Assembly: GCA_036401375.1 (NCBI GenBank)
Contig: DASWVB010000012.1
Location: 124,001-188,000 of the forward strand
Reading direction: 5' to 3'
Source of the DNA: DASWUZ01 sp036401375
Lineage (GTDB): Bacteria; Acidobacteriota; Terriglobia; Terriglobales; Acidobacteriaceae
DNA length: 64,000 nucleotides
A program made the translations under genes and the position numbers. The notes under the pieces are model-generated. The model did no database searches. It was not told the DNA's origin and saw only the letters and a list, made by a program, of their open reading frames with translations. Below are positions 43,040-51,915 of the stretch, piece after piece. How positions within the stretch are numbered: the stretch's first letter is position 1; each line of letters opens with the position of its first letter.

Positions 43040-44638
43040 TTAAGCTGCGGGTCGTGTCTTTGTCGCCGTCGGTGTCCTCTTCTGTTTCGACGCGACCTTC
43101 GCGAGCCTCGCCGCAAACTCCGCCTCGACGCTCTTTCGCACCTTGGCCACGTCCACGCGATGGCGTTTTGCGGCGACGGCAAGTGACTCGTCTTCGGCGG
43201 ACTCGACCCGCTCCAGCAAAGCAATTTCGACGATCAGCTTCGACAGCCCGCTCTCGTCCAACTGCCGCAGGAGTCGCCCGAGGCCCTTCTGCAACTGCGG
43301 GTAAGTGACTTCGCTCAACGTACCCTCGGCCACCTTGTGCCGCCGCGCCAGCGTCTCCCGGCGCACAGGCTCCATCTTCGCAACCATGACGTTCGCTACC
43401 AGAAGCAGGTCGCCGCGATCCAGCGGTGCCGATACATCTTTAAGCACCTCAGCCAAGGTGCGATGCCGCATTGTCATTTCGAGCTTGCGGCCCTCCATCT
43501 CCTTGCGGCGCTGCTCCCGCTCCTTTGCCGCCTGCACCGGACCGGGAACCCGCCGGTCGGCGAAATGGATGGCGCAACTCGGCTCCGCACACACCTTGCC
43601 GATAAGACCGCGCTCCGCCCCGTCCACCAGAATCGCCTCGGCCATGTGCTTGCATGGCCTTTGATAGGGAGACAGCGGCTGCTTTGCCTTCGCGCCGGTA
43701 GTCAGGTTGAGCGCCACGTAGTGGCTGCGCGGAAGTGCTGCACCCTCTTTTCGCGCTCCGTAGCTCGTCGCGATCTGCACCAGCTTCGGCCTCTCCGCGA
43801 TCTGGCGCTCGACGAACCGGTGCAACTTGTTGTTGAAGCAGACAGCGTCCGAGCAATTGTCGCGTTGCGCCCCAAGCTCGCCGAAGAGCAGGGTGTTGAA
43901 CCCCGTCCGCTTCGGGCAATAGGCGCAGCTGCCCGCCTCGGGCAGAAGTGTCGCGTCGTTCTTGTCGAACGCCACCTTGTCGAGGGACAGCAGCACGTTC
44001 TGCTCGATCCATGCCGTGAAGTCGCGCAGGGGTAGCAACACCCGAGCGTCCTTGCTGCCGTTCCATACGCTGCGGAACGCGCCATCGAACGCCCTCTCCT
44101 GCTGCGCCTGCGGAAGCTTCGCGATCTCGAGCGCGTGACCGACGCCGATCTTGTCGGCGAGGAACGCCTCGGCAATCGAAGGCAGAAGCTCGACCAGACG
44201 CTGGCGCTGGGCCACGAACGCCGGACTCTTGCCTGCCTTCCGGGCCACGGCTGCGATGTCGTAGCGTGGCGATTCGAGCCGCAGAAGACCGTCGAAGGCG
44301 TATGCCTCCTCCAGCGGATGCACTCCCTCCCGCTGGATGTTCTCGACCAGCTGGGCGATCGCGCAATCGGAGTCCGACAGCGCAACCACGCGCACGGGAA
44401 CCTCGGTGAGCGCAGCTAGTTTCGCGGCGCGCAGCCTGCGCGCTCCGGCGACGACTTCGTACCTGTCCTCGGCGACGGCACGCACCAGCAAGGGCTGCAA
44501 GATGCCTTGCGCTTGGAAGCTCTTCGCCAACTCGTTCAGGCTATGCTCGTCGAAGCGGCGGCGTGGGTTGGTGGGGGACTCCTGCAACTGGGTCAGCGGC
44601 AGGCTGCGGTATTCATTTGTGACATGACATTTCTCCAT
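43040..44638 (-). CDS. ParB/RepB/Spo0J-type partition-like protein
   Basis: A 532-residue protein from ATG 44638. The N-terminal ParB domain is clear: LTQLQESPTNPRRRFDE, QGILQPLLVRA, YEVVAGARRLRAAKLA and ENIQREGVHPLEEAYAF, followed by a helix-turn-helix (DIAAVARKAGKSPAFVAQRQRL). A middle section has paired cysteines, CAYCPKRTG and CSDAVCFNNKLHRF, that may bind a metal. The C-terminus is basic. No ParA gene is nearby, so it may regulate transcription or bind an element-specific site rather than drive partition. It lies between the antirestriction gene and the transfer operon, all on one strand. Confidence 0.88.
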   Translation of the reverse strand: MEKCHVTNEYRSLPLTQLQESPTNPRRRFDEHSLNELAKSFQAQGILQPLLVRAVAEDRYEVVAGARRLRAAKLAALTEVPVRVVALSDSDCAIAQLVENIQREGVHPLEEAYAFDGLLRLESPRYDIAAVARKAGKSPAFVAQRQRLVELLPSIAEAFLADKIGVGHALEIAKLPQAQQERAFDGAFRSVWNGSKDARVLLPLRDFTAWIEQNVLLSLDKVAFDKNDATLLPEAGSCAYCPKRTGFNTLLFGELGAQRDNCSDAVCFNNKLHRFVERQIAERPKLVQIATSYGARKEGAALPRSHYVALNLTTGAKAKQPLSPYQRPCKHMAEAILVDGAERGLIGKVCAEPSCAIHFADRRVPGPVQAAKEREQRRKEMEGRKLEMTMRHRTLAEVLKDVSAPLDRGDLLLVANVMVAKMEPVRRETLARRHKVAEGTLSEVTYPQLQKGLGRLLRQLDESGLSKLIVEIALLERVESAEDESLAVAAKRHRVDVAKVRKSVEAEFAARLAKVASKQKRTPTATKTRPAA

Positions 44639-44721
44639 TTCTCGTTGTATGCGGTTGAAGTCGCGCGGACAGACACACCTCGCCTGTCCGCAGGATGGCG
44701 GCAAGGTGGAGCGGCAGCTTG

Positions 44722-45738
44722 CTAAGCTGCCGCGGTCTGTGTCTGCGACTTGCGAGAGCGGCCCAACGGACGGTGCCCCTGCTTCGCTTCGGGCGTTGCT
44801 ACCCTGGTCTCGGGCACTTCCTGCGAAAAGGACTCTTCCGCTTTCAGCACATCGAGAATCACGGCCGATGTCTGCTGAATGACCGCAAGGCTCTCGGTCA
44901 AGAGCGACGCATTGCCGTGATAGAGGTGGATATAGTCAGCCGAAGAAGTGCCCGGAGTCAGCCCGATGGCCTTCGAGACGATGAAGGCGATGGCCTCGGC
45001 CTCCGTCTCTCGCACGACTTTGGTGGTTGCGGTGCGCCGTTCCGCCTTGTGTAACATCTCGTGCGCGGTCTCATGCACCAGAGCGGAAAACTCCTCCGCC
45101 TTGGTTTGGCCGGGCAGCAATGCGATCTTGCCGCCATAAGACATGCCGAGCGCCGGAGCGATCTTCTCCGAATACTCAAGCTCGACGCCGATGCTGCTGA
45201 TGAACGTCCGCAGGTGGTCGAGATGGCTGCCCACCTCGCCCGTCACCTCTGCCACAGACGGCAACGGTGCGCCTTCAGTTTGCGCCACGTCCCACACGTA
45301 GACCTTACGAAAGCCAAGAAGTACGGGCCGGTTCGCGTTCTCCGCGTCGCCCTGTTCTTGTTCCTTTTTCCGGGAGGCTCCGATCATCGGAGCGAGGATG
45401 CCGATGCCCTTCTGTCCGCGCACGACCCTGCGGCCAAGCTGGTTCCATGCATACATCCCGGCCACTCTTTCTGCGTCGGGCTTTTGTCTTGCGATGAGCA
45501 AAATGTTCCCGAAACTGTAGGCGTGGAAACGGCCCATCGCCGTGAGATAGGCGGTCAACGTCTCGCTGTGTCCTGCCTCAAGCTGCTGGATAAGAAAATC
45601 GACGTTCTCTTTGACAAGCTCTTGCGTCTTATTGCGCTCCCGATTACTCCTGTCGGGTGCGCTGTCTGGAATTGCGGTGGGGGCTGGGCCATTGCTGGCA
45701 GTGAACGATGTGCTGCTGCTGTTGCCTTGATACTCCAT
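44722..45738 (-). CDS. ArdC-like antirestriction protein
   Basis: A 338-residue protein from ATG 45738, set by GGAGGG 7 bases upstream; the longer frame starting at 45783 lacks a comparable site. The N-terminal part (about residues 40-155) is the ssDNA-binding domain of ArdC proteins: FHAYSFGNILLIARQKPDA, GMYAWNQLGRRVVRGQKGIGILAP. The C-terminal part is a metalloprotease-like domain with HETAHE at 222-227 and a later Glu-rich EAEAIAFIVSKAIG helix. ArdC-type proteins protect incoming single-stranded DNA from restriction. The gene heads the minus-strand block of the element, divergent from the excisionase gene. Confidence 0.9.
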   Translation of the reverse strand: MEYQGNSSSTSFTASNGPAPTAIPDSAPDRSNRERNKTQELVKENVDFLIQQLEAGHSETLTAYLTAMGRFHAYSFGNILLIARQKPDAERVAGMYAWNQLGRRVVRGQKGIGILAPMIGASRKKEQEQGDAENANRPVLLGFRKVYVWDVAQTEGAPLPSVAEVTGEVGSHLDHLRTFISSIGVELEYSEKIAPALGMSYGGKIALLPGQTKAEEFSALVHETAHEMLHKAERRTATTKVVRETEAEAIAFIVSKAIGLTPGTSSADYIHLYHGNASLLTESLAVIQQTSAVILDVLKAEESFSQEVPETRVATPEAKQGHRPLGRSRKSQTQTAAA

Positions 45739-45783
45739 TGAAAAACCCTCCATGTCGGCCTTTCGGGTGATTTTGTTGTTCAC

Positions 45784-46143
45784 AAGGCGCAGCCGACAAA
45801 ATCAACCGAAAGGCTGACTGGAGACGAACGAGGGCAGAGAGGGTGGCAGCCCGGAGCGGTGGCGTGACCCGTGACAAACACGCACCACCGTTTGGCGCGC
45901 GGCGCGCACGCCCGAACGGGCGGAAAAGGCCCCGTTCTCCCGGGACCGTCTACCCGAGCGGCCCAAAGTGTAGAGAGGTGCGCGGCAGCGCTTCCGAATG
46001 CTCTTTTCAGTTCCGATCCAGTCTGGGGATCTAGGAAACGACCTCGGAATAATTTTCCAAAGCCTCTCGGATGGCAATGAGTAGGCTCATTCTTGCGGCC
46101 TCTCGCGAGGCGCGTAGGCGAGACTGGCGGGCGGGTAGAAATA
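45784..46143. promoter_or_regulatory. Divergent control region between ardC-like and excisionase genes
   Basis: About 360 bases separating the two halves of the element. It contains a near-perfect palindrome CGCCCGAACGGGCG at 45909-45922 and a GC-rich stretch (ggcgcgcggcgcgc) just before it. It is the likely site from which integration/excision genes and the antirestriction-ParB genes are oppositely transcribed; -10/-35 boxes were not convincing. Confidence 0.4.
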
Positions 46144-46380
46144 ATGGCGAAAGCGGATGTCGAAAGAAAAGGTCAGGAAATGGTGTCAAATAGAGTCATT
46201 GCTAGGCGGCTCCTGAATGTCAGGGAGGCAGCCCATTATCTGGGGATCGAAGTGGACACCGTCTACAAGAAGTCCAGGTTGCGGGAGGTTCCTTGCGTCA
46301 AGGTCGGTCGAGCGTTGCGATTCGATGTGAAGGCGTTAGAGCGTTATATCGAGCTGCACTCGATCCAAACCATTGACTGA
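46144..46380 (+). CDS. Excisionase-family helix-turn-helix protein
   Basis: A 78-residue protein from ATG 46144. Residues 20-75 form a MerR/excisionase-type winged helix: RLLNVREAAHYLGIEVDTVYKKSRLREVPCVKVGRALRFDVKALERYI. Such proteins bend DNA at attachment sites to favour excision. It lies 13 bases upstream of the recombinase gene on the same strand and should be co-transcribed. A start at 46093 is possible but adds an atypical extension. Confidence 0.85.
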   Translation: MAKADVERKGQEMVSNRVIARRLLNVREAAHYLGIEVDTVYKKSRLREVPCVKVGRALRFDVKALERYIELHSIQTID

Positions 46381-46393
46381 AAGGAGAAGCTAG

Positions 46394-47512
46394 ATGTCAG
46401 TTGTGAAGTTGTCTGAGCAGTTGTACGAAGTTCGTTGGAGGGAGGACGGTCGGCAGAAGACCCAGCGGATTCATGGGAGCTATGATCTGGCTCGCAAGAT
46501 CCTCAGGAAAAAGCTGTTGACGCGAGATGAGAACCGACATCTCGACGTAAAGAAGGAGATCAACTACCGAATGTCCGAATTGATTGATCGTTACTGGACG
46601 CATTACGGAAATAAGAAGGTTTCGGCAGATCGCGAGAAGAGCATCGTTGAAGGAATCCGATCTGAATTGGGTCGAAAATTCGTACGAGAGGTTGACGGTG
46701 TCGCCGTGCAACGCTGGTACGAAAACCTCACCGGGATTCGCGGCCTTGCCGAGAATACTGCCGTGAGACACTTCAACGTCATGCACCACATGATGGAGAA
46801 GGCTTCCACACTTTGGTCCAAGGAGACGGGAATTGAACGGAACCCCGCCGACATGGTCGAGGTGTACCGTCCCGACGATTCAAGAGAGCGGTATCTTTCG
46901 GAAGATGAACTCCATCGGTTAAAGTTGGCATTGGACGGCAAGTTGTTCCAGAAGGGCACGAAAAACTTCAATCGAACAAATCTTCGGATGAGGCTGGTCG
47001 TGCTGATCGCAGTGTCAACAGGGATGCGCTCCGCTGAGATTCACCGACTGCGATGGTCTGACGTGCTGTATGGCGAGGGGCTTTTGGCGGTTCGGGCAAA
47101 ACTCAAGAAGGGCAAAGTGCGTTTTGTTCCGATGGCCTCTGAGCTGGTTGCAGAGATACAGCGTTACCCTGCGGTGATCGATGAGGATAGGGTCTTCCCG
47201 CCAAAAGGCGGACCCGAGAGCAAACGCCAGCGACTCGAGGGAAGTTTCGAGGATTTGCTCGAAAGAGCGAAGATTCGCAACTTCAGATTCCACGACCTGC
47301 GTCACACCTTCGCTTCGTGGTACATGATGAATGGCGGTGACCTCTATGAACTGGCAAAGCTCATGGGACACGCCAACATCAAGATGACGGAGCGATACGC
47401 CAAGCTGGGCAGGGAGCACATCTCCAAAACCGGCAATACAGCGAAGGTGATATGGAACTTGTTGAATAAGAAAGTAGAGCAAAAAGAGGGCGACCTGATA
47501 CACGTCGCATGA
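46394..47512 (+). CDS. int: Tyrosine recombinase (integrase) of the conjugative element
   Basis: A 372-residue phage-type integrase. The N-terminal SAM-like core-binding domain covers about residues 50-160, and the catalytic domain carries Arg near residue 213 (TGMRSAEIHRLRW), His300-x-x-Arg303 (HDLRH), His326 (MGHANIK) and the nucleophile Tyr335 (TERYAKL). A ribosome site, AAAGGAGAAG, precedes the ATG. It ends 70 bases from the 3' end of a tRNA-Phe gene, the classic arrangement for integration into a tRNA gene by this family. Confidence 0.95.
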   Translation: MSVVKLSEQLYEVRWREDGRQKTQRIHGSYDLARKILRKKLLTRDENRHLDVKKEINYRMSELIDRYWTHYGNKKVSADREKSIVEGIRSELGRKFVREVDGVAVQRWYENLTGIRGLAENTAVRHFNVMHHMMEKASTLWSKETGIERNPADMVEVYRPDDSRERYLSEDELHRLKLALDGKLFQKGTKNFNRTNLRMRLVVLIAVSTGMRSAEIHRLRWSDVLYGEGLLAVRAKLKKGKVRFVPMASELVAEIQRYPAVIDEDRVFPPKGGPESKRQRLEGSFEDLLERAKIRNFRFHDLRHTFASWYMMNGGDLYELAKLMGHANIKMTERYAKLGREHISKTGNTAKVIWNLLNKKVEQKEGDLIHVA

Positions 47513-47581
47513 GCGATGGTCGTGTATTGGTCGTGCGGCTAAAACTTCAACTCTGTGGTCGCCACTAAGTGCTTTAGAATT

Positions 47582-47656
47582 TGGTGGCCAGAGACGGGAT
47601 CGAACCGCCGACGCCGGCCTTTTCAGGGCCGCGCTCTACCACTGAGCTATCTGGCC
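47582..47656 (-). tRNA. tRNA-Phe (GAA)
   Basis: The minus strand folds into a standard cloverleaf: acceptor arms GGCCAGA and TCTGGCC, D arm GCTC...GAGC, anticodon loop CTGAAAA with anticodon GAA, a T arm with TTCGATC loop, discriminator A and an encoded CCA. The 3' end faces the integrase gene, so the core of the right attachment site should lie within the last 20-40 bases of this gene. Confidence 0.95.
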
Positions 47657-48969
47657 TTGGGTTTCCAAGGGCGCGCTCTCACTGCGCACATTGCTGAGAC
47701 GGAGCCAATATTCACCGACCAGCTCCGCCTCCCAGCGTCGTTCCACGTGTGACTCGCAGGCGCAAGGGCCTTGGTCAGTATAGCAACCCCGCTGTCGCAC
47801 GCAAACTCCCGACGCGATCAGGCGCAGGTCGGCGATCCGCGCCCAACCAATATGTAGGGACTAGCGGCTACTGGTGCTCACGCGTCAGGAATGGCGACAA
47901 TCTTGGTATCCACGATGTGCTCCGAATTCGCTATCCTTCGCGGGTGATTGCCAGCTCCGTTCGACGGAGGCCGCATACACGCATCGCAAGCAAACTCGGC
48001 TCGCCTGAATGCCTGCAGTTCCTGCGTGAATAAAGCCTAAGCATCAATGGGACGGTCAACGGCGCACCTCGCACGGCTGTAGTTACGAACGACCAGGCAG
48101 GTCTGCCCGCGGCCGTGCTGCCGTACGCCACGTCGCTGGTGCCCAGCGACACGATTCGTGCGGTTGACCTTCAGCCGTTGCGGCGCTGAGAGACCATGGA
48201 GCCTCTCTCGGCGCCGCGCCCGCACACTGCGGAACCGAGGCGCCGGCCCTGCTCGCCCCGCACAAGGGGCTGGTCTACTCCCTGCATCCCACGTTCTGGT
48301 AGACGGGCACGACCACTGGCAGCTACAGCTTCGAGCTTCAGGAGATCATGTCGCAGGCCACCCATCAGACCGAGGTCGAGGGAGGCCAGCTGGCCTATCC
48401 TGACGACGCCCTGCCCCCTTTGAGCGGGCTAGACCTACTCCTGGCGGGTCGCGGTCTCGAGCGACGAGGGATCGAATGCGCGATCGGCTCCCGCTCTCAT
48501 CGTGGTGATGAGCGGCGAAGCCAGGGCACGGGTTCACGCGGCCCTGAGTTCCGTACGAGCCTCTGCTGTGGACGTCGACGCCGCCCGCGCCAGGATACGA
48601 TTCCACAGCCGGCTGTGGTTTGACGCTATGGCGGCCTACTCCGCTCTGATCGCCGCTCATCCCGACAGTGCAGAGTATCACCGGATGCGTGCCGAGCTGT
48701 ACGACCAGGTTCCGGCGGCGGAGAAGATGGCGGAGCAAGACCTGGCCTTCGCTGCCTGAGCTGCCTGGCCGGGCCGGGTGCTGACCTCGCGTCTCACAGG
48801 CCGGGACGCATGCGCGGGGAGCTTTCGTGGGACGCACAGGGACGCCCAAACGAGCCGAACGCGGCCCCGACGCTCTGCGCGATTCACGCATCCGAGTAAG
48901 AGCTTCGACTTAAGCTCTTAGACTGGGCCCTTTGCACCATGTTGTTCGAACTGTGCCCTGACCGAATCG
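47657..48969. other. Degraded stretch between tRNA-Phe and topoisomerase gene
   Basis: About 1.3 kb with no intact gene. Broken plus-strand frames look partly protein-like: AVVTNDQAGLPAAVLPYATSLV near 48080-48150, APHKGLVYSLHPTFW near 48255-48300, SYSFELQEIMSQATHQTEVEG near 48320-48380, and an 85-residue frame at 48502-48759 with a TPR-like end (AAYSALIAAHPDSAEYHRMRAELYDQ). Stops and shifts between them suggest a decayed multi-domain gene. The parent family could not be named. Confidence 0.4.
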
Positions 48970-50037
48970 ATGGCGACTCTGGAAATCTTCACAGACCCTG
49001 TTGAGAGCGCGAAGGCCGCCAGGCTGCGCTACGTGTCCGATGCCCGGCCGGGCATTCAGCGTAAGCGCTGGCGCACCGGCTTCCGTTACGTTGACTCCGA
49101 TGGCAAGCCGGTGCGCGACAAGGAGACCCTCGGCCGCATCAGGTCCCTGGCCATTCCGCCTGCGTGGACCAGCGTCTGGATTTGTCCCATTCCCAACGGA
49201 CATCTGCAGGCCACGGGTCGCGACGCCAAGGGCCGCAAGCAGAGCCGCTACCATCCACGCTGGCGCGAGGTGCGCGACGAGACGAAGTATGAGCGCATGA
49301 TGCTCTTTGGCAAGGCGCTGCCCGCGATCCGGGAGCGCGTTGAACACGATCTCGCGCTGCCCGGGCTGCCGCGCGAAAAGGTGCTCGCCACCATCGTGCG
49401 CCTGCTCGAGACCACCTTCATCCGCGTCGGAAACACGGAGTACGCGAAGAAAAACCAGTCCTATGGCCTGACCACCATGCGCTCCAAGCACGTGGACATT
49501 GATGGCTCGACGGTGAAGTTCAAGTTCAAGGGCAAGAGCGGCGTGCACCACACCATCGACATCAACGACCGGCGCCTCGCAAGGATCGTCAAAAAGTGCC
49601 GCGACATGCCGGGCTATGAGCTCTTTCAATATCTTGACAACGAAGATCAGCCCCATACGGTCGACTCGGCGGACGTAAATGAGTATCTGCGCGAGATCAC
49701 CGGTCAGCACTTCACCGCCAAGGACTTTCGCACCTGGGCGGGAACGGTGCTCGCATGCATGATGCTGAGGGAGTTTGAGGCGTTCGAGTCAGACTCCCAG
49801 GCCAAGAAGAATGTGGTGCGCGCGATCGAGTCGGTCGCCGAGCGGCTCGGCAACACACCCTCGGTGTGCCGCAAGTGCTATGTCCACCCGGCGGTGCTCG
49901 AGTGCTACATGAGCGGCGCCATGATCGAGGTCTATAAGCAGCGCGTGGAGGTCGAGATGGAGGAGCGCTCTGATGCTCTGCAGCAGGAGGAGCTGACCCT
50001 GATGCACCTGCTGCAGCAGCGCCTCGCCGCAGCTTAG
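48970..50037 (+). CDS. DNA topoisomerase IB
   Basis: A 355-residue bacterial type IB topoisomerase, which relaxes supercoils through a 3'-phosphotyrosine. The N-terminal domain is at residues 20-90 (LRYVSDARPGIQRKR...IPPAWTSVWI); the catalytic domain contains FIRVGNTEYAKKNQSYGLTTM (Arg152), KDFRTWAGTV (Arg254) and CRKCYVHPAVL, with Tyr304 as the nucleophile. Length and layout match bacterial and poxvirus-like enzymes. It is monocistronic, 56 bases before an ABC ATPase gene on the same strand. Confidence 0.93.
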   Translation: MATLEIFTDPVESAKAARLRYVSDARPGIQRKRWRTGFRYVDSDGKPVRDKETLGRIRSLAIPPAWTSVWICPIPNGHLQATGRDAKGRKQSRYHPRWREVRDETKYERMMLFGKALPAIRERVEHDLALPGLPREKVLATIVRLLETTFIRVGNTEYAKKNQSYGLTTMRSKHVDIDGSTVKFKFKGKSGVHHTIDINDRRLARIVKKCRDMPGYELFQYLDNEDQPHTVDSADVNEYLREITGQHFTAKDFRTWAGTVLACMMLREFEAFESDSQAKKNVVRAIESVAERLGNTPSVCRKCYVHPAVLECYMSGAMIEVYKQRVEVEMEERSDALQQEELTLMHLLQQRLAAA

Positions 50038-50093
50038 CTCATCAACTTCAAATCCATTAACGCCGGGCGGACACGCCTCGGCTACCATAGGGC

Positions 50094-51023
50094 GTGCCAT
50101 CTCTGCTAGAGATCGACGAGCTCTCCATCTGGTTCGGCTCCTCCGCAGGAGTGCATGCGGCGCGTCATCGCGCAGAGAGGACGGCAGCGCCGAAGCCGGT
50201 CGTCTCCCACCTGAGCCTCTCGATCGATGCCGGCGAGGTGCTCGGGCTGGTGGGGGAGTCGGGGTCCGGGAAATCGGTGACCGCGCTCGCCATCATGCGC
50301 CTGCTGGGGGCGGCCGCCCGGGTTGAGGGAGCAATCCGCTTCGAAGGCGTGGACCTGATGAAGCTCACCGCCGAGCAGATGCGCAGCCATCGCGGCAGCC
50401 AGATTGCCATGATCTTTCAGGAGCCGATGACCGCCCTGAACCCGGTGATGACGGTAGGCGAGCAGGTTGCCGAGGTGGTCCGCGTGCACCACCCGCGTCA
50501 CACCCGCCGGCAGGTGCGCGACGCGGTCATCGAAGCCATGCACGAGGTCGCGCTGCCTGAGCCCGAGCGGCGTCTGAAGGACTATCCACACCAGTTCTCC
50601 GGTGGCCAGCGGCAGAGGATCCTGATTGCCATGGCGCTGGCCAACCGGCCGCGCCTGCTGATCGCCGACGAGCCCACTACCGCGCTCGACGTCACCGTCC
50701 AGGCCCAGATCCTGGCGCTGCTCGATGACCTGCGGCAGCGGCTTGGGCTGGCAATGCTCTTCATCTCGCACGACCTGGCCGTCGTCTCCCAGGTCGCCAA
50801 CTGGGTTGCGGTGATGCGCGGAGGCCTGCTGCTCGAGCAGGGGCCGTCAACCGAGGTCTTTCGCAACCCGCTGCACGAGTACACGCGCAGCCTGCTCGGC
50901 GCAGTCCCCCTGCTCACCACGGATAAGACGCAGCCGCTCGCGACACTTTCTCCCATGGCCGCCGAAGACGCCGGCACGCGTATCGCGAGCAGCGGCGCCG
51001 GCCACTGGGTGCGGAGTCGATAA
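50094..51023 (+). CDS. OppD/DppD-type peptide ABC transporter ATPase
   Basis: A 309-residue ATPase starting at GTG 50094. Walker A is GESGSGKS, then a Q-loop in MIFQEPMTALNP, signature FSGGQRQR, Walker B LLIADEPTTALDV and the switch His in ISHDLAVV. The C-terminal oligopeptide-transporter extension is partly present (GPSTEVFRNPLHEYTRSLLGAVP). It should energise uptake or export of peptides, but no permease or binding protein gene is adjacent, so partners must be encoded elsewhere. Confidence 0.9.
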   Translation: MPSLLEIDELSIWFGSSAGVHAARHRAERTAAPKPVVSHLSLSIDAGEVLGLVGESGSGKSVTALAIMRLLGAAARVEGAIRFEGVDLMKLTAEQMRSHRGSQIAMIFQEPMTALNPVMTVGEQVAEVVRVHHPRHTRRQVRDAVIEAMHEVALPEPERRLKDYPHQFSGGQRQRILIAMALANRPRLLIADEPTTALDVTVQAQILALLDDLRQRLGLAMLFISHDLAVVSQVANWVAVMRGGLLLEQGPSTEVFRNPLHEYTRSLLGAVPLLTTDKTQPLATLSPMAAEDAGTRIASSGAGHWVRSR

Positions 51024-51118
51024 AGGGAAGGGAATTGCCGATGGTGAGTGGAGAGACTAGATTGGGATTCGCAGCTTTTTCTGAGGGCTCTCTGAACTAG
51101 CTCCTATATCGCCGGCCC

Positions 51119-51871
51119 ATGCGCGCTCTCATCCTCTCCGACATTCACGCGAACCTCGATGCTCTCGAAGCTGTAATCCAGGCTGCGCCCGGTCATGACG
51201 TGGTTTGGAACCTCGGCGACATCGTCGGCTACGGCGGCAATCCGAACGAAGTCATCGAGCGGGTTCAGCAGCTCGGCAGCGTCTTCGTCCGCGGCAACCA
51301 TGATCGCGTCTGCTGCGGCCTCACGTCCTTTGAAGACTTTAACGCAGTCGCGGCGCGGGCGGCGCGATGGACCAAGGCCGTGCTCACCCCGGGGCACGTT
51401 GACTGGCTGCAGGGGCTGGCGCAGGGGCCCGTCAAGCCCAATGGTCCACTGGTGAGTTGCATGCACGGCTCCCCGCTCGATGAGGATGAGTACATGTTCT
51501 CGATGCGCGACGCCTGGCAGCCCCTGCATGAGGCCGCCACCCATGTGAACTTCTTCGGGCACACTCACATGCAGGGTGGCTTCGCGACCAGCGGAGAGGC
51601 GCTCTTCCGCGTGCAGCCCTCCTACGGCTCGCGCGACAAGCCGGAGGAGTTTGAAGTTCGTCTGAACGGCAGCGCACGCTACATGATCAATCCCGGATCG
51701 GTTGGACAGCCGCGGGACTTTGACTGGCGCGCCGCCTTCGCGATCTACGACGACGCCCGCCACACGGTCAGCTTCTTTCGCGTGCCCTACGACGTTCGCG
51801 CGGCCCAGATGAGCATCCTGCGAGCCGGCCTGCCTGACCGTCTTGCCAGCCGCCTGCGGGACGGTCGCTAG
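51119..51871 (+). CDS. Calcineurin-like metallophosphoesterase
   Basis: A 250-residue protein with the full set of metal ligands: DIHANLDAL (Asp and His), GDIVGYGGNP, RGNHDRV, MHGSPLDE and FFGHTHMQ. The family hydrolyses phosphodiesters; this short YfcE-like version without extra domains has no predictable substrate. The gene converges with dnaB with a 44-base gap. Confidence 0.92.
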   Translation: MRALILSDIHANLDALEAVIQAAPGHDVVWNLGDIVGYGGNPNEVIERVQQLGSVFVRGNHDRVCCGLTSFEDFNAVAARAARWTKAVLTPGHVDWLQGLAQGPVKPNGPLVSCMHGSPLDEDEYMFSMRDAWQPLHEAATHVNFFGHTHMQGGFATSGEALFRVQPSYGSRDKPEEFEVRLNGSARYMINPGSVGQPRDFDWRAAFAIYDDARHTVSFFRVPYDVRAAQMSILRAGLPDRLASRLRDGR

Positions 51872-51915
51872 CCTTCCTCTTCCTGCCCGCGGAAAGTCAG
51901 CCGAGCTCCGGGAAA

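Larger units (their letters stand above)
27639..47581. mobile_element. Integrative conjugative element (right end at tRNA-Phe)
   Basis: This span holds a Trb/VirB mating-pair apparatus, a coupling protein, ArdC-like and ParB-like proteins, and, at its right end, an excisionase and a tyrosine recombinase gene ending 70 bases from the 3' end of a tRNA-Phe gene. Its GC content and codon choice are unlike the AT-richer left region. The left limit given is only the first gene I can assign to it; the true left end, which should carry a copy of the tRNA 3' end, was not found in the window. A relaxase was not recognised. Confidence 0.65.

Noticed and set aside
43337..44035. Long plus-strand frame opposite the ParB-like gene
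   Set aside because: Antisense shadow; the ParB motifs on the minus strand are unmistakable.
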